NCBI GenBank assembly: GCA_007133565.1
Contig: SLMM01000115.1
Span: forward strand, 1 to 53,999
Length of the DNA: 53,999 nt
Origin: Bacteroidales bacterium
GTDB lineage: Bacteria > Bacteroidota > Bacteroidia > Bacteroidales > PUMT01
Direction of reading: 5' to 3'
The translations under genes were made by a program, and so were the position numbers. Shown piece after piece: positions 43,492 through 51,468 of the stretch; position 1 is the first letter of the stretch; the number at the start of each line of letters is the position of its first letter. A model generated the notes under the pieces. It was not told where the DNA came from. It worked only from the letters and a program-made list of their open reading frames with translations, and searched no databases.

Positions 43492-44463
43492 CTACCTGAA
43501 AAAACTGTAATCATATTTATAAAGTACCCGGAAGCTGTAGGTTGCATAATAAGTGGCAACACTCTGCATATTACCCAGGTTGTCATAAGAGTATTCCCTG
43601 GAGGAGTATTTGCCGGAGTTTTCATTATACCATGATTCTTCGATAACCCTTCCAAGGTCGTCATAAATGTATTTTCTTGTAACAGTTTCACGTCCCTGCC
43701 GGTCCACTCTGACGACTTTTGTTAACATGCTCTGGGCATAAAAAAATATTTTCCTGTACTGCATCTGGTCTTCCTGGAAGTGCCTCTCGGCCGTTTTAAG
43801 TCCCCCATCATAAGAATATTCAACTTTGCGTTTCAGGTTTCCGTTGTTATCGTAATATGATTCAGTCAGAAGGTTGCCACTGTTGTCGTTGATCAGGTAT
43901 ATTTTTTCTTTTACTATACTGCCGGGAAGAATAACTGATATGGCTGTTCTGTTTCCGTCGTAGACAAATATCCTTTTTTCCTTCAGGTTCCCGCCTGCAT
44001 TATAATGGATCTCTGCCGGTCTTCCATCGCTGTTCAGTCGATATTCATTACGGTAATCACCTATTCCATCAAAACCCCATTCGGCAATCCGGTTGCCATT
44101 TTCGTCGAAACTGGTCATCCTGCTATATGTCAGCCTGTTGTTACGGCTGTCATAAACCAGGTATTCAATCCTGTTACCGTTACTGTCGAACCGGCTGGTA
44201 ACCTTTCTTGATTCTTCGCCCTGCGAATTGTAGGTGATCTCTTCAACCTGAAAACCATCGTTGTCATATCTGGCTGTAAGGCTAATGGTCCCGTTTTCGG
44301 CAGGTTTGCTGTTAATTACCGGATGGTTCCACTCAGTGATGGAACTGATACGGTTTGCCCTGATCTGGTCATCATCCAGTCTGGAAATATTGCTTTGGGC
44401 CTGAAGGGCTCCAACCCCTGTCAATAAAGCAAAGCAGAGAAACATCACCAATTTGTTAAACAT
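43492..44463 (-). CDS. Secreted YD-repeat-like protein
   Basis: The 323-residue protein has a signal peptide (MFNKLVMFLCFALLTGVGAL, cut near LQAQ). The mature chain is built of about a dozen units of roughly 20 residues with a Y-x-x-x-G-N core: SRFDSNGNRIEYLVYD, TSFDENGNRIAEWGFD, RLNSDGRPAEIHYNAGGN, SYYDNNGNLKRKVEYSYD, YIYDDLGRVIEESWYNENSG, YSYDNLGNMQSVATYYA. This resembles the YD repeats of RHS/teneurin shells and similar MORN-like repeat proteins, but there is no RHS core, no toxin tip and no autoprotease motif. It probably forms an extended beta structure in the periplasm or on the cell surface. Function unknown. Confidence 0.72.
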   Translation of the reverse strand: MFNKLVMFLCFALLTGVGALQAQSNISRLDDDQIRANRISSITEWNHPVINSKPAENGTISLTARYDNDGFQVEEITYNSQGEESRKVTSRFDSNGNRIEYLVYDSRNNRLTYSRMTSFDENGNRIAEWGFDGIGDYRNEYRLNSDGRPAEIHYNAGGNLKEKRIFVYDGNRTAISVILPGSIVKEKIYLINDNSGNLLTESYYDNNGNLKRKVEYSYDGGLKTAERHFQEDQMQYRKIFFYAQSMLTKVVRVDRQGRETVTRKYIYDDLGRVIEESWYNENSGKYSSREYSYDNLGNMQSVATYYATYSFRVLYKYDYSFFR

Positions 44464-44546
44464 CTGTTTTACCGGTATAGTTACAGCTTTACTGCTTTTA
44501 CTCTGCTTTCCTTTTTTTTGTTACATTCTGATGCATGTATAAGAAT

Positions 44547-44582
44547 GCCTGTTTGCTTAGACTTGCCGGCAGGAAAACAGGC
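44547..44582 (-). terminator. Hairpin after mfd
   Basis: GCCTGTTT (44547-44554) and AAACAGGC (44575-44582) are perfect inverse arms enclosing a second small palindrome (TGCCGGCA). On the minus strand the stem follows the mfd stop by 26 bases and is followed by ATTCTTAT, a weak T-rich tract. It is a plausible terminator for mfd. Confidence 0.45.
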
Positions 44583-44608
44583 GATACATAGCCTTGGGTA
44601 AGCAATAT

Positions 44609-47600
44609 TTAAAGGTGCATTTGCTGTTCAAGCTCCTTAAGATGTTTGAGTGCTTTCTCAACCGAACCAACCTTTTGGATGGTCAGTGTAAGTTTATTCC
44701 TGCTCTCCTTTAATTTGTAAAGTTTTTGTTTCTGAATTGATTCAATAATTCCCAAGAAGAGTGGTGACTTGTAATAGGGAGAATTTTGGTTCTGAATGAA
44801 GAATATTACCATCTGTCCGTTTCTGAGTGCGATTTTTTCAAACCCCAGACTTATCGCCTTTTGCCTAAGCCTGACTACATCCAGCAATTCCCTGGTCTGT
44901 CGGGGAAGGGCCCCGAACCGGTCAGTCAGGTCAGCCTCAAAGCCGGCAAGAGCCTTCTCATCGGAAGTATTGTCAAGTATCCGGTATAGTCTGATGCGTT
45001 CACTGTTGCCGGGAATGTAATCATCGGGGAAAAGCAGCTCCAGGTCGGTGTCAATATGGCAGTCCGACACATACCTGCCTACCGTTTCAGGTTGAGAATC
45101 CTGCCTGCTGAACACACTGCTGAACTCGGTTTCACGCAGTTCCCTTACAGCTTCATCGAGAATTTTATGGTATGTTTCGAAACCAATGTCGGCAATAAAA
45201 CCGCTTTGCTCCCTTCCAAGAAGGTTGCCGGCACCCCTTATATCCAGGTCCTGCATCGCAATATTGAAACCACTGCCCAGGTCAGAGAACTCTTCGATTG
45301 CCTTTAGCCGTTGTCTTGCTTCGCGGGTAACGGACTGGGGCGGGGGGACAAGCAGGTAGCAAAATGCTTTTTTATTTGAGCGGCCAACTCTACCCCTTAA
45401 TTGATGCAGGTCGCTGAGTCCGAAATGATGCGCATTGTTGATAATAATGGTATTGGCATTTGGGATATCAAGCCCGGATTCAATAATGGTTGTGGAAACT
45501 AGCACATCATATTTGCCTGATATAAACCCCAGCATTATGCTTTCCAGCCTGCTGTTCTCCATCTGTCCGTGAGCTGTGACAGTACGGAGTCCGGGACATG
45601 CCTTGCGTATGACTTGCTCAATATCGTCAATGTTACGAACTTTGTTATGGATAAAAAATACCTGTCCGCCGCGATCTGTTTCATACTCTATTGCCTCCCT
45701 TATTATTTCAGTATCAAATCTTTCCAGGCGTGTTTTGACAGGGTGCCTATTGGGTGGGGGTGTGTTGATAATTGCAAGATCCCTGGCTCCTGAGAGGGAG
45801 AACTGAAGTGTGCGTGGAATTGGGGTTGCCGTAAGGGTGAGTGTGTCAACATTAAGTTTCAAATTTTTAAGTTTCTCCTTTATTGCCACCCCAAATTTTT
45901 GTTCTTCGTCTATTATCAGGAGCCCCATATCCCTGAACTTTACATCCTTGCTGATTATTCTGTGCGTGCCGATCAGAATGTCTATCTTACCCTCAGCCAG
46001 CCGGCCGATGATCTCTTTTTGCTTTTTTGATGATCTGAAACGGCTAAGGTGCTCAATAGTGCAAGGAAAATCCCTGAGCCTGTCTGTAAAGGTGTTATAA
46101 TGCTGCAAGGCGAGGATGGTTGTGGGAACAAGTACTGCTACCTGCTTGCTGTCGGCAACTGCTTTAAAAGCCGCCCTGATTGCGACCTCAGTCTTTCCGA
46201 AACCGACATCCCCGCATACAAGCATATCCATGGGCGTGCCGGATTCCATCTGGTCCTTGACCATATTGGTTGCTTTGAGCTGATCGGGGGTGTCTTCATA
46301 AATAAATGATGCTTCAAGTTCCTTTTGCAGGTATGAATCGATCGAAAACCTGAAGCCTTTCTCCATTTTCCTCCTGGCATAGAGAGATATCAGCTCTCTT
46401 GCCATATCCTTTACCTTACCTTTGGTTCTTTCTTTAACCTTTTGCCATGCTGCAGAGCCAAGCTTGTGTATTTTGGGCGGTTCACCCTCTTTGCCTTTGT
46501 ATTTGGATATCCTGTGCAGGGAATGTATGCTGACATATAGTGTATCATTGTTTTTGTAAACGAGCTTTAAGGTTTCCTGTATTCTGCCGTTAACCTCAAT
46601 TTTTTCCAGTCCACCGAACTTGCCGATACCATGGTCAATATGCACAACATAATCGCCCGGCTTAAGATCATTCAGTGTTTTAAGGTCAACAGACTCCTTC
46701 CTTTTGAATCCCTCTCTCAGCCTGAACCGGTGATACCGTTCAAATATCTGGTGGTCGGTATAACAGCATATCCGGAGGTCGTGATCGGAGAAACCCTGGC
46801 AGAGCCCTGAAAGGACTGGGTTAAAAGGAACCGGGCCATATATTTCGGCAAATATCTCTTTCAACCTTTCAAACTGTTTTTCGTTTTCAGAGAATATGTA
46901 ATTGGTGTAGCCTTTTTCACTGTTGGCTGCAAGTGTTTCGGCCAGTAATTCGAAATTTTTGTTGAAAGCTGGTTGCGGAGAGGTCCGGAAATCTATTGTA
47001 TGCCGGACGTCAAAAAATGCTTCCTGCCCTGTTTCAATAACCGGAAACTGTTTCATATCCTTAACTATATCATCCCGGCAGGCAAAAAGATCCTTTTTTT
47101 CAAAATAGTTGCCTGAAAATCCATCGTTACAGGCGTCAGCATCAACCGAACTGAAAAACTCCTCAATTTTGAAAAGGGATCTCTCAGTATCTTTTGTCCA
47201 TATCAGGGTGCTTTCGTCAAGCAATGAAAATAGTGATCCCATCTTACCCGGTTTCCCGGGTACGGGACTGCCAACTCTTGTATCGGGTATGATAGTTACA
47301 GAGTCAACTTTTTTCTCGGAAATCTGTGTTTCTATATCGAAGTACCTGATCGATTCAACCACATCGCCGAAAAAATCTATGCGGCAAGGCCTGTCATCAG
47401 AATATGAAAACACGTCTATAATCCCTCCCCTTACAGCAAATTCGCCGGGTTCATATACGAAATCCGTCTCCCTGAACCCGTATTCAACCAGAACCTCTGA
47501 CAGGAAACTGAGCGGGATGGTCTCTCCCTGATGAAGCTGAATACTAACCCTCATCAGATCCTCTTTGGCAATAACTTTCTCAAACAGGGCCCCGGGATAG

Positions 47601-47968
47601 GTAACTATCGCAACCGGCCCTCCTCCGGATGACAGGTGACTAATCACCTCAGTCCTTTGTATCATCCCTGCAGGGTCTGTCCGCCCCGCATCCAGCGACC
47701 GCCTGAATGAAGAAGGAAAAAACAGGATCTTTTGCTTTTTGCACAGGGCTTCAAGGTCATTGAAAAAATATGCGGCCTCCTCTCTGTTGCCAAGCAGAAA
47801 AAGAATGCTGTCCGGTGTTTTTCTCATCACGGCAGCTGCAACCATTGAATTTGAGGAACCTGCCAGCAATCGAAGATGGCACCTGGCCGGCTCATCACCC
47901 CTAAGCAGCTCCATGAGTTTCGTAACGCACGGATGCGAGTTGTAAATATCTACAGGATTATCGTGCAC
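44609..47968 (-). CDS. mfd: Transcription-repair coupling factor
   Basis: Mfd removes RNA polymerase stalled at DNA lesions and recruits UvrA. The 1,119-residue protein has the UvrB-like N-terminal region (SILFLLGNREEAAYFFNDLE onward), a CarD-like RNA-polymerase interaction domain starting near residue 435 (LKPGDYVVHIDHGIGKFGG), and the RecG-like helicase motor with Walker A GDVGFGKTEVAIRAAF (about 584-599), Walker B-type LIIDEEQKFG, and LTATPIPRTLQFSL. The C-terminal D7 domain is present. Translation starts at a GTG (47968), 30 bases after a TAATTTTG -7 element; an ATG 18 codons further on is an alternative. It is a single-gene unit, divergent from lysC. Confidence 0.96.
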   Translation of the reverse strand: MHDNPVDIYNSHPCVTKLMELLRGDEPARCHLRLLAGSSNSMVAAAVMRKTPDSILFLLGNREEAAYFFNDLEALCKKQKILFFPSSFRRSLDAGRTDPAGMIQRTEVISHLSSGGGPVAIVTYPGALFEKVIAKEDLMRVSIQLHQGETIPLSFLSEVLVEYGFRETDFVYEPGEFAVRGGIIDVFSYSDDRPCRIDFFGDVVESIRYFDIETQISEKKVDSVTIIPDTRVGSPVPGKPGKMGSLFSLLDESTLIWTKDTERSLFKIEEFFSSVDADACNDGFSGNYFEKKDLFACRDDIVKDMKQFPVIETGQEAFFDVRHTIDFRTSPQPAFNKNFELLAETLAANSEKGYTNYIFSENEKQFERLKEIFAEIYGPVPFNPVLSGLCQGFSDHDLRICCYTDHQIFERYHRFRLREGFKRKESVDLKTLNDLKPGDYVVHIDHGIGKFGGLEKIEVNGRIQETLKLVYKNNDTLYVSIHSLHRISKYKGKEGEPPKIHKLGSAAWQKVKERTKGKVKDMARELISLYARRKMEKGFRFSIDSYLQKELEASFIYEDTPDQLKATNMVKDQMESGTPMDMLVCGDVGFGKTEVAIRAAFKAVADSKQVAVLVPTTILALQHYNTFTDRLRDFPCTIEHLSRFRSSKKQKEIIGRLAEGKIDILIGTHRIISKDVKFRDMGLLIIDEEQKFGVAIKEKLKNLKLNVDTLTLTATPIPRTLQFSLSGARDLAIINTPPPNRHPVKTRLERFDTEIIREAIEYETDRGGQVFFIHNKVRNIDDIEQVIRKACPGLRTVTAHGQMENSRLESIMLGFISGKYDVLVSTTIIESGLDIPNANTIIINNAHHFGLSDLHQLRGRVGRSNKKAFCYLLVPPPQSVTREARQRLKAIEEFSDLGSGFNIAMQDLDIRGAGNLLGREQSGFIADIGFETYHKILDEAVRELRETEFSSVFSRQDSQPETVGRYVSDCHIDTDLELLFPDDYIPGNSERIRLYRILDNTSDEKALAGFEADLTDRFGALPRQTRELLDVVRLRQKAISLGFEKIALRNGQMVIFFIQNQNSPYYKSPLFLGIIESIQKQKLYKLKESRNKLTLTIQKVGSVEKALKHLKELEQQMHL

Positions 47969-47997
47969 CGCAAACTGTTCAGGTTGGTTTTAGGCTG

Positions 47998-48005
47998 CAA
48001 AATTA
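47998..48005 (-). promoter_or_regulatory. mfd promoter -7 element
   Basis: Minus-strand TAATTTTG matches TAnnTTTG exactly, 30 bases before the GTG start of mfd. The -33 element is not clear. Confidence 0.45.
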
Positions 48006-48130
48006 ACTATTTTGGACGGAAATGTTTCCAGGCTCACATTTCTGATCCCGCGGCAGTTATTCAACCGGTTGGCGGCTATGCCAGGCGTGGCATTATGAAT
48101 ACTGGCAGTGTGAAATAATAATGATTTGGA

Positions 48131-48138
48131 TAACTTTG
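48131..48138 (+). promoter_or_regulatory. lysC promoter -7 element
   Basis: TAACTTTG matches the -7 consensus exactly and lies 27 bases before the ATG at 48166. It also shows that the ATG at 48121, upstream of the element, cannot be the start. Confidence 0.55.
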
Positions 48139-48165
48139 CATCAGGTTTTAGAAATATTTCGATTT

Positions 48166-49419
48166 ATGTTGGTTTATAAATTTGGCGGTGCATCAGTAAG
48201 CTCTGCATCAGCAATTGAGAATCTTACAGCCATTGTATCGGAGAGAGATGGGGAACTGGTTATGGTTGTGTCGGCTTTCGGCAAGATAACAAATGCGCTG
48301 GAGGAAGTTCTTGACTGCTGGTACCGTGGCAGCGATGAAAGATTCACCCGGTTGCGCACTATAAAGGAGTATCATGAAGATATCATAAGGTCATTTTTCG
48401 GCACATGCGACAACCTTGTTATGAACGATTTCATAATAAGGACATCTGCACTTGGGGACATGCTCAGGGAGAGCCCGTCAGGAGATTATGATTATGATTA
48501 CGACCGGCTTGTAAGTTTTGGCGAGCTGGCTTCGACCAGGATTGTCAGTGCATGTCTTGAATCAAGAGGGATCCCCTCTTTCTGGGCTGACGCCCGTGAA
48601 TGGCTGATAACCGATAACATCCACAGGGAGGCAAATGTTGATTTTAACCTTTCGGCCAGGAGGCTCAGGAATGTTGTTTCGGAGGCTGGGGGCAGGGTGT
48701 TGGTTACACAGGGGTTTATAGGCGGAACAGTTGACGGCGCTGCAACTACCCTTGGCCGGGAAGGGTCTGACTATACCGCAGCCATAGCAGCAAATCTTCT
48801 CGATGCAGGCAGTGTTACAGTCTGGAAGGATGTACCGGGGATCCTTACTGCCGACCCGCTTTATTATCCCGGTGCTGAAAAGCTTGATGAGATTTCATTC
48901 CATGAAGCAATAGAGTTGTCCTTTTACGGAGCAAAGGTTATTCACCCCAAAACCATCAAACCGTTGCAAAATAAGGATATACCGCTTTATGTAAAGTCTT
49001 TTGCCGATCCCGGCGGGACAGGTACCATTATTCACGGCAATGCTGCTTCTTCAGTGCTCAAGCCGGTACTTATCGTCAAAAAGAAACAGATGCTGGTATC
49101 CCTAACACCGAAAGATTTTTCATTTATTGTGGAAGAATGTCTCAGCCGTATATTTGCCGTTTTTTTCAGATACCGTACTAAAGTAAATCTAATTCAACAT
49201 TCTGCCATCAGTTTTACTATTTGCATGGACAACTGCGGTCCATTTGTAAGCAGGCTGCTTGATGAACTGAAAGAGGATTTCAGGGTTCTCTATAACGATA
49301 ACCTTGAACTGGTAACCATAAGGCACTACACGGAATCCATCATCGGGAAACATCTATCGGGACGCAAAGTGCTTGTCGAACAGCGAAGCCGCAACACTGT
49401 TCAGTATGTTGTTAAATAA
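48166..49419 (+). CDS. lysC: Aspartate kinase (monofunctional)
   Basis: Aspartate kinase phosphorylates L-aspartate, the first step towards lysine, diaminopimelate, threonine and methionine. The 417-residue protein begins MLVYKFGGASVSSASAIENL, the amino-acid kinase signature, and has VTQGFIGGTVDGAATTLGREGSDYTAA-type residues (GFIGGTVDGAATTLGREGSD), VTVWKDVPGILTADPLYYP and SFYGAKVIHPKTIKPLQ. A C-terminal ACT-like region follows (about 300-417), so feedback control is likely. There is no homoserine dehydrogenase part. The ATG at 48166 was preferred because the promoter -7 lies just upstream. Its last eight bases overlap the end of the convergent dehydrogenase gene. Confidence 0.94.
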   Translation: MLVYKFGGASVSSASAIENLTAIVSERDGELVMVVSAFGKITNALEEVLDCWYRGSDERFTRLRTIKEYHEDIIRSFFGTCDNLVMNDFIIRTSALGDMLRESPSGDYDYDYDRLVSFGELASTRIVSACLESRGIPSFWADAREWLITDNIHREANVDFNLSARRLRNVVSEAGGRVLVTQGFIGGTVDGAATTLGREGSDYTAAIAANLLDAGSVTVWKDVPGILTADPLYYPGAEKLDEISFHEAIELSFYGAKVIHPKTIKPLQNKDIPLYVKSFADPGGTGTIIHGNAASSVLKPVLIVKKKQMLVSLTPKDFSFIVEECLSRIFAVFFRYRTKVNLIQHSAISFTICMDNCGPFVSRLLDELKEDFRVLYNDNLELVTIRHYTESIIGKHLSGRKVLVEQRSRNTVQYVVK

Positions 49420-50359
49420 TCCGTCCGAAACTTGAGATTATTTTTGCTGCCATTACTTCGGCAAGCCTTTTGTTCGATTCGTGCGTCCAGCCTGCAATGT
49501 GCGGGGTCAGCAGCACCCTGGGGTGTTCAATAAGAAACTGGTAGTGGTCAGGTAGATTTTTACGGTGAAGTTCCTCAAAACTTGATTTCTCATATTCAAG
49601 AACATCAAGCGCAGCTCCCCTGACTTTCCCGGTCCTGAGATTATCAACAAGATCAGATGTATTGATTATCTTACCCCTTGACACGTTTACAATGAAAATA
49701 TTTCGCCTGAAACGTTTCAGGAAAGAGTCATCGACCAGATTCATGGTTTCAGAAGTAAGCGGAACGTGCAGACTGAGGATGTCGCACTCTTCAAAAAGGT
49801 CGTCCATTACCGATTCGGTCACGTACTGGTCTGAATAATCAAATTGGTACTTGTCGTAAGCAAGCATCCTTGCATTAAATCCTGACATGCACCTTGCAAA
49901 ACACCTTCCTGTATTACCGTATCCAATTATTCCTATGGTTTTACCCATAACTTCAATCCCCCTGTTTACCTCCCTGAACCATAGCCCTCTTCTTACCTCA
50001 TCATTGGCTTTGCATATATTATTAATAAGTGCAAGCAGCATGCCTGCTGCATGTTCGCCAGTTGCATCCCGGTGTCCTTCAGGCGCATTAAAGCAGACGA
50101 TATTTCGCGACCGGGCAAAATCAACATCAATATTCTCGAGTCCGCTTCCCACCCTGCCGATGAACTTGAGCTTTTCTGCATTTTCCAGCAGTTTCCTGTC
50201 AAGTGGGAACCTGCTCCTGATTACAATTCCGTCGTAAAGGTGAATTGTTTTTTGCAGGAGCCTGAGGGTGATCTCGGGCCTGTAGTCACAGTCAATCCCG
50301 GCTGCAGTCAGTCTCTCAGGCAGGATTGGATGGGTGGAATCTATAAAGAGCACCTTCAT
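49412..50359 (-). CDS. D-2-hydroxyacid dehydrogenase (3-phosphoglycerate dehydrogenase-like)
   Basis: The 315-residue protein has the D-isomer 2-hydroxyacid dehydrogenase layout: RVGSGLENIDVDFARSRNI, EHAAGMLLALIN, the NAD-binding loop IGIIGYGNTGRCFAR, SLHVPLTSETMNLV, IVNVSRGKIINTSDLV, ALDVLEYEKSSFEEL and LTPHIAGWTHES. Catalytic Arg, Glu and His are therefore all present. It lacks the C-terminal ACT domain of long SerA enzymes, so the substrate may be 3-phosphoglycerate (serine synthesis) or another 2-oxoacid. The ATG at 50359 was used rather than a TTG two codons upstream. It is last in a five-gene operon and overlaps convergent lysC by eight bases. No serC lies nearby. Confidence 0.88.
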   Translation of the reverse strand: MKVLFIDSTHPILPERLTAAGIDCDYRPEITLRLLQKTIHLYDGIVIRSRFPLDRKLLENAEKLKFIGRVGSGLENIDVDFARSRNIVCFNAPEGHRDATGEHAAGMLLALINNICKANDEVRRGLWFREVNRGIEVMGKTIGIIGYGNTGRCFARCMSGFNARMLAYDKYQFDYSDQYVTESVMDDLFEECDILSLHVPLTSETMNLVDDSFLKRFRRNIFIVNVSRGKIINTSDLVDNLRTGKVRGAALDVLEYEKSSFEELHRKNLPDHYQFLIEHPRVLLTPHIAGWTHESNKRLAEVMAAKIISSFGRII

Positions 50360-50380
50360 TGGCAATCATAATTTACAAGT

Positions 50381-50917
50381 TCATTTCCGGTCAAAAAACG
50401 GGTTCTTGGAGGTGGCAGACAACGGGATACCATAGGCGATCCGTATATCGGAATCAAATAACCCCATTTCCATTGCTGCCTGTCCGATTGTATACATGAT
50501 CCTGTTATCGGCCCTTTGATCAGTACAGACCGAGACGGCCGAACCCACTGCAATGCCAAGGTCGCCTGTGTTAAACACGCAGGGTATATCAGGATGTTCA
50601 TTTTTTTCATCGCATCCTGAAAAACCGCACATACCGCATTTTTTAAGCCCGATTGACTTTATCCTGGTCCCTATAAGCACAACCACAGGGCAATCAAGTA
50701 TGTTACCGGCATCCCTTTCGAAAAAGGGAACGTCATATTCTGCTGCTGTTTCTTTCATTTTTCCGGCCAGTGAAGAGATAGTATCTCCTTCGGCGATCTT
50801 TATCTCGAAGGTGTCAATACCGCGTGCCTTGGGTGCCGTTCTTGCGGCTATCACCATTTTTGCGGCAACCTCTCTGAGACCATTTGCCAGAATTCTTTTT
50901 TCATCTGTAACGCTCAT
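50381..50917 (-). CDS. DUF2148 cysteine-cluster protein
   Basis: The 178-residue protein has the DUF2148 (ferredoxin-domain-like) pattern: a helical N-terminus (ANGLREVAAKMVIAARTAPK), VVVLIGTRIKSIGLKKCGMC, cysteines at 94, 97, 102 and 113 in CGMCGFSGC and IPCVFNTGDLGIAVGSAVSV, which could hold an iron-sulfur cluster, and a C-terminal GIPLSATSKNPFFDR motif. The biochemical role is not known to me. It sits six bases after the lipoprotein gene and 21 bases before the dehydrogenase gene, so it belongs to the same transcript. The cysteine spacing, not a tested property, is the basis of the cluster proposal. Confidence 0.8.
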   Translation of the reverse strand: MSVTDEKRILANGLREVAAKMVIAARTAPKARGIDTFEIKIAEGDTISSLAGKMKETAAEYDVPFFERDAGNILDCPVVVLIGTRIKSIGLKKCGMCGFSGCDEKNEHPDIPCVFNTGDLGIAVGSAVSVCTDQRADNRIMYTIGQAAMEMGLFDSDIRIAYGIPLSATSKNPFFDRK

Positions 50918-50923
50918 CTCTTT

Positions 50924-51454
50924 TCAATTTAGGGTTATCAGGAAGGCGGGTTTATACCCCCTTATATTACCATCTGTATCGTATACTTCGTAACCGAGTG
51001 AAATGGAGTTGACCCGTTTCTCCATTCTCAGGTTTTCTTCATCAAAATACCACTCTTCAGAGAACTGAAGCATGCCGATGTTATCTCTGCTGAATTCAGG
51101 ATCACTTTCAAGCCTGGCTACATCGCGCACCGACATAACCTCCATAGTAAAGTAGTCATACGGTATAAGCTCCCCGCGGTATACTGCATTAAATATAATA
51201 TCTACCAGTCCCTCCCGGTTAAGGTTCCTGAGGCTCTGTTCAGCCCACAAGTCGCTTGCATTCGGGTTTTTCACAATTACATCGTATATTACCGTATCGG
51301 CTATAACAGCTCCATCAAGAGGTGTCCTTTCAACCTGAGGGGGGCGTTGTTCAGGGATTCCGTTCCCGCATGCTGAAATAAATAACAGGGGCAGGAAGAG
51401 AAGTGTTGGAGCAAGGACCCTGGTAATTTTTTCTATAAGTTCTGAATATCCCAT
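50924..51454 (-). CDS. Lipoprotein, distantly GldN/PorN-like (tentative)
   Basis: The 176-residue protein has a lipoprotein signal (ITRVLAPTLLFLPLLFISAC, lipidation Cys29). The mature part reads NPNASDLWAEQSLRNLNREG, DIIFNAVYRGELIPYDYF and EEWYFDEENLRMEKRVNSIS, an order of short motifs (an internal 'F..V..G.I..Y.Y' and a later 'WYFDE...' followed by a strand) that recalls GldN/PorN, ring components of the type IX secretion system. No other gld, por or spr genes lie here, so this may be an orphan paralog or only a chance likeness. It lies 14 bases after pyrC and six before the DUF2148 gene. The reading frame and lipobox are firm; the family is a guess. Confidence 0.55.
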   Translation of the reverse strand: MGYSELIEKITRVLAPTLLFLPLLFISACGNGIPEQRPPQVERTPLDGAVIADTVIYDVIVKNPNASDLWAEQSLRNLNREGLVDIIFNAVYRGELIPYDYFTMEVMSVRDVARLESDPEFSRDNIGMLQFSEEWYFDEENLRMEKRVNSISLGYEVYDTDGNIRGYKPAFLITLN

Positions 51455-51468
51455 GGCTGATATAGAAT

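Noticed and set aside
43482-43498. CAGGT/ACCTG inverted repeat between the convergent stops of the porin-like and YD-repeat genes
   Set aside because: The stem is only five pairs with an eight-base loop and no T-run on the appropriate side.
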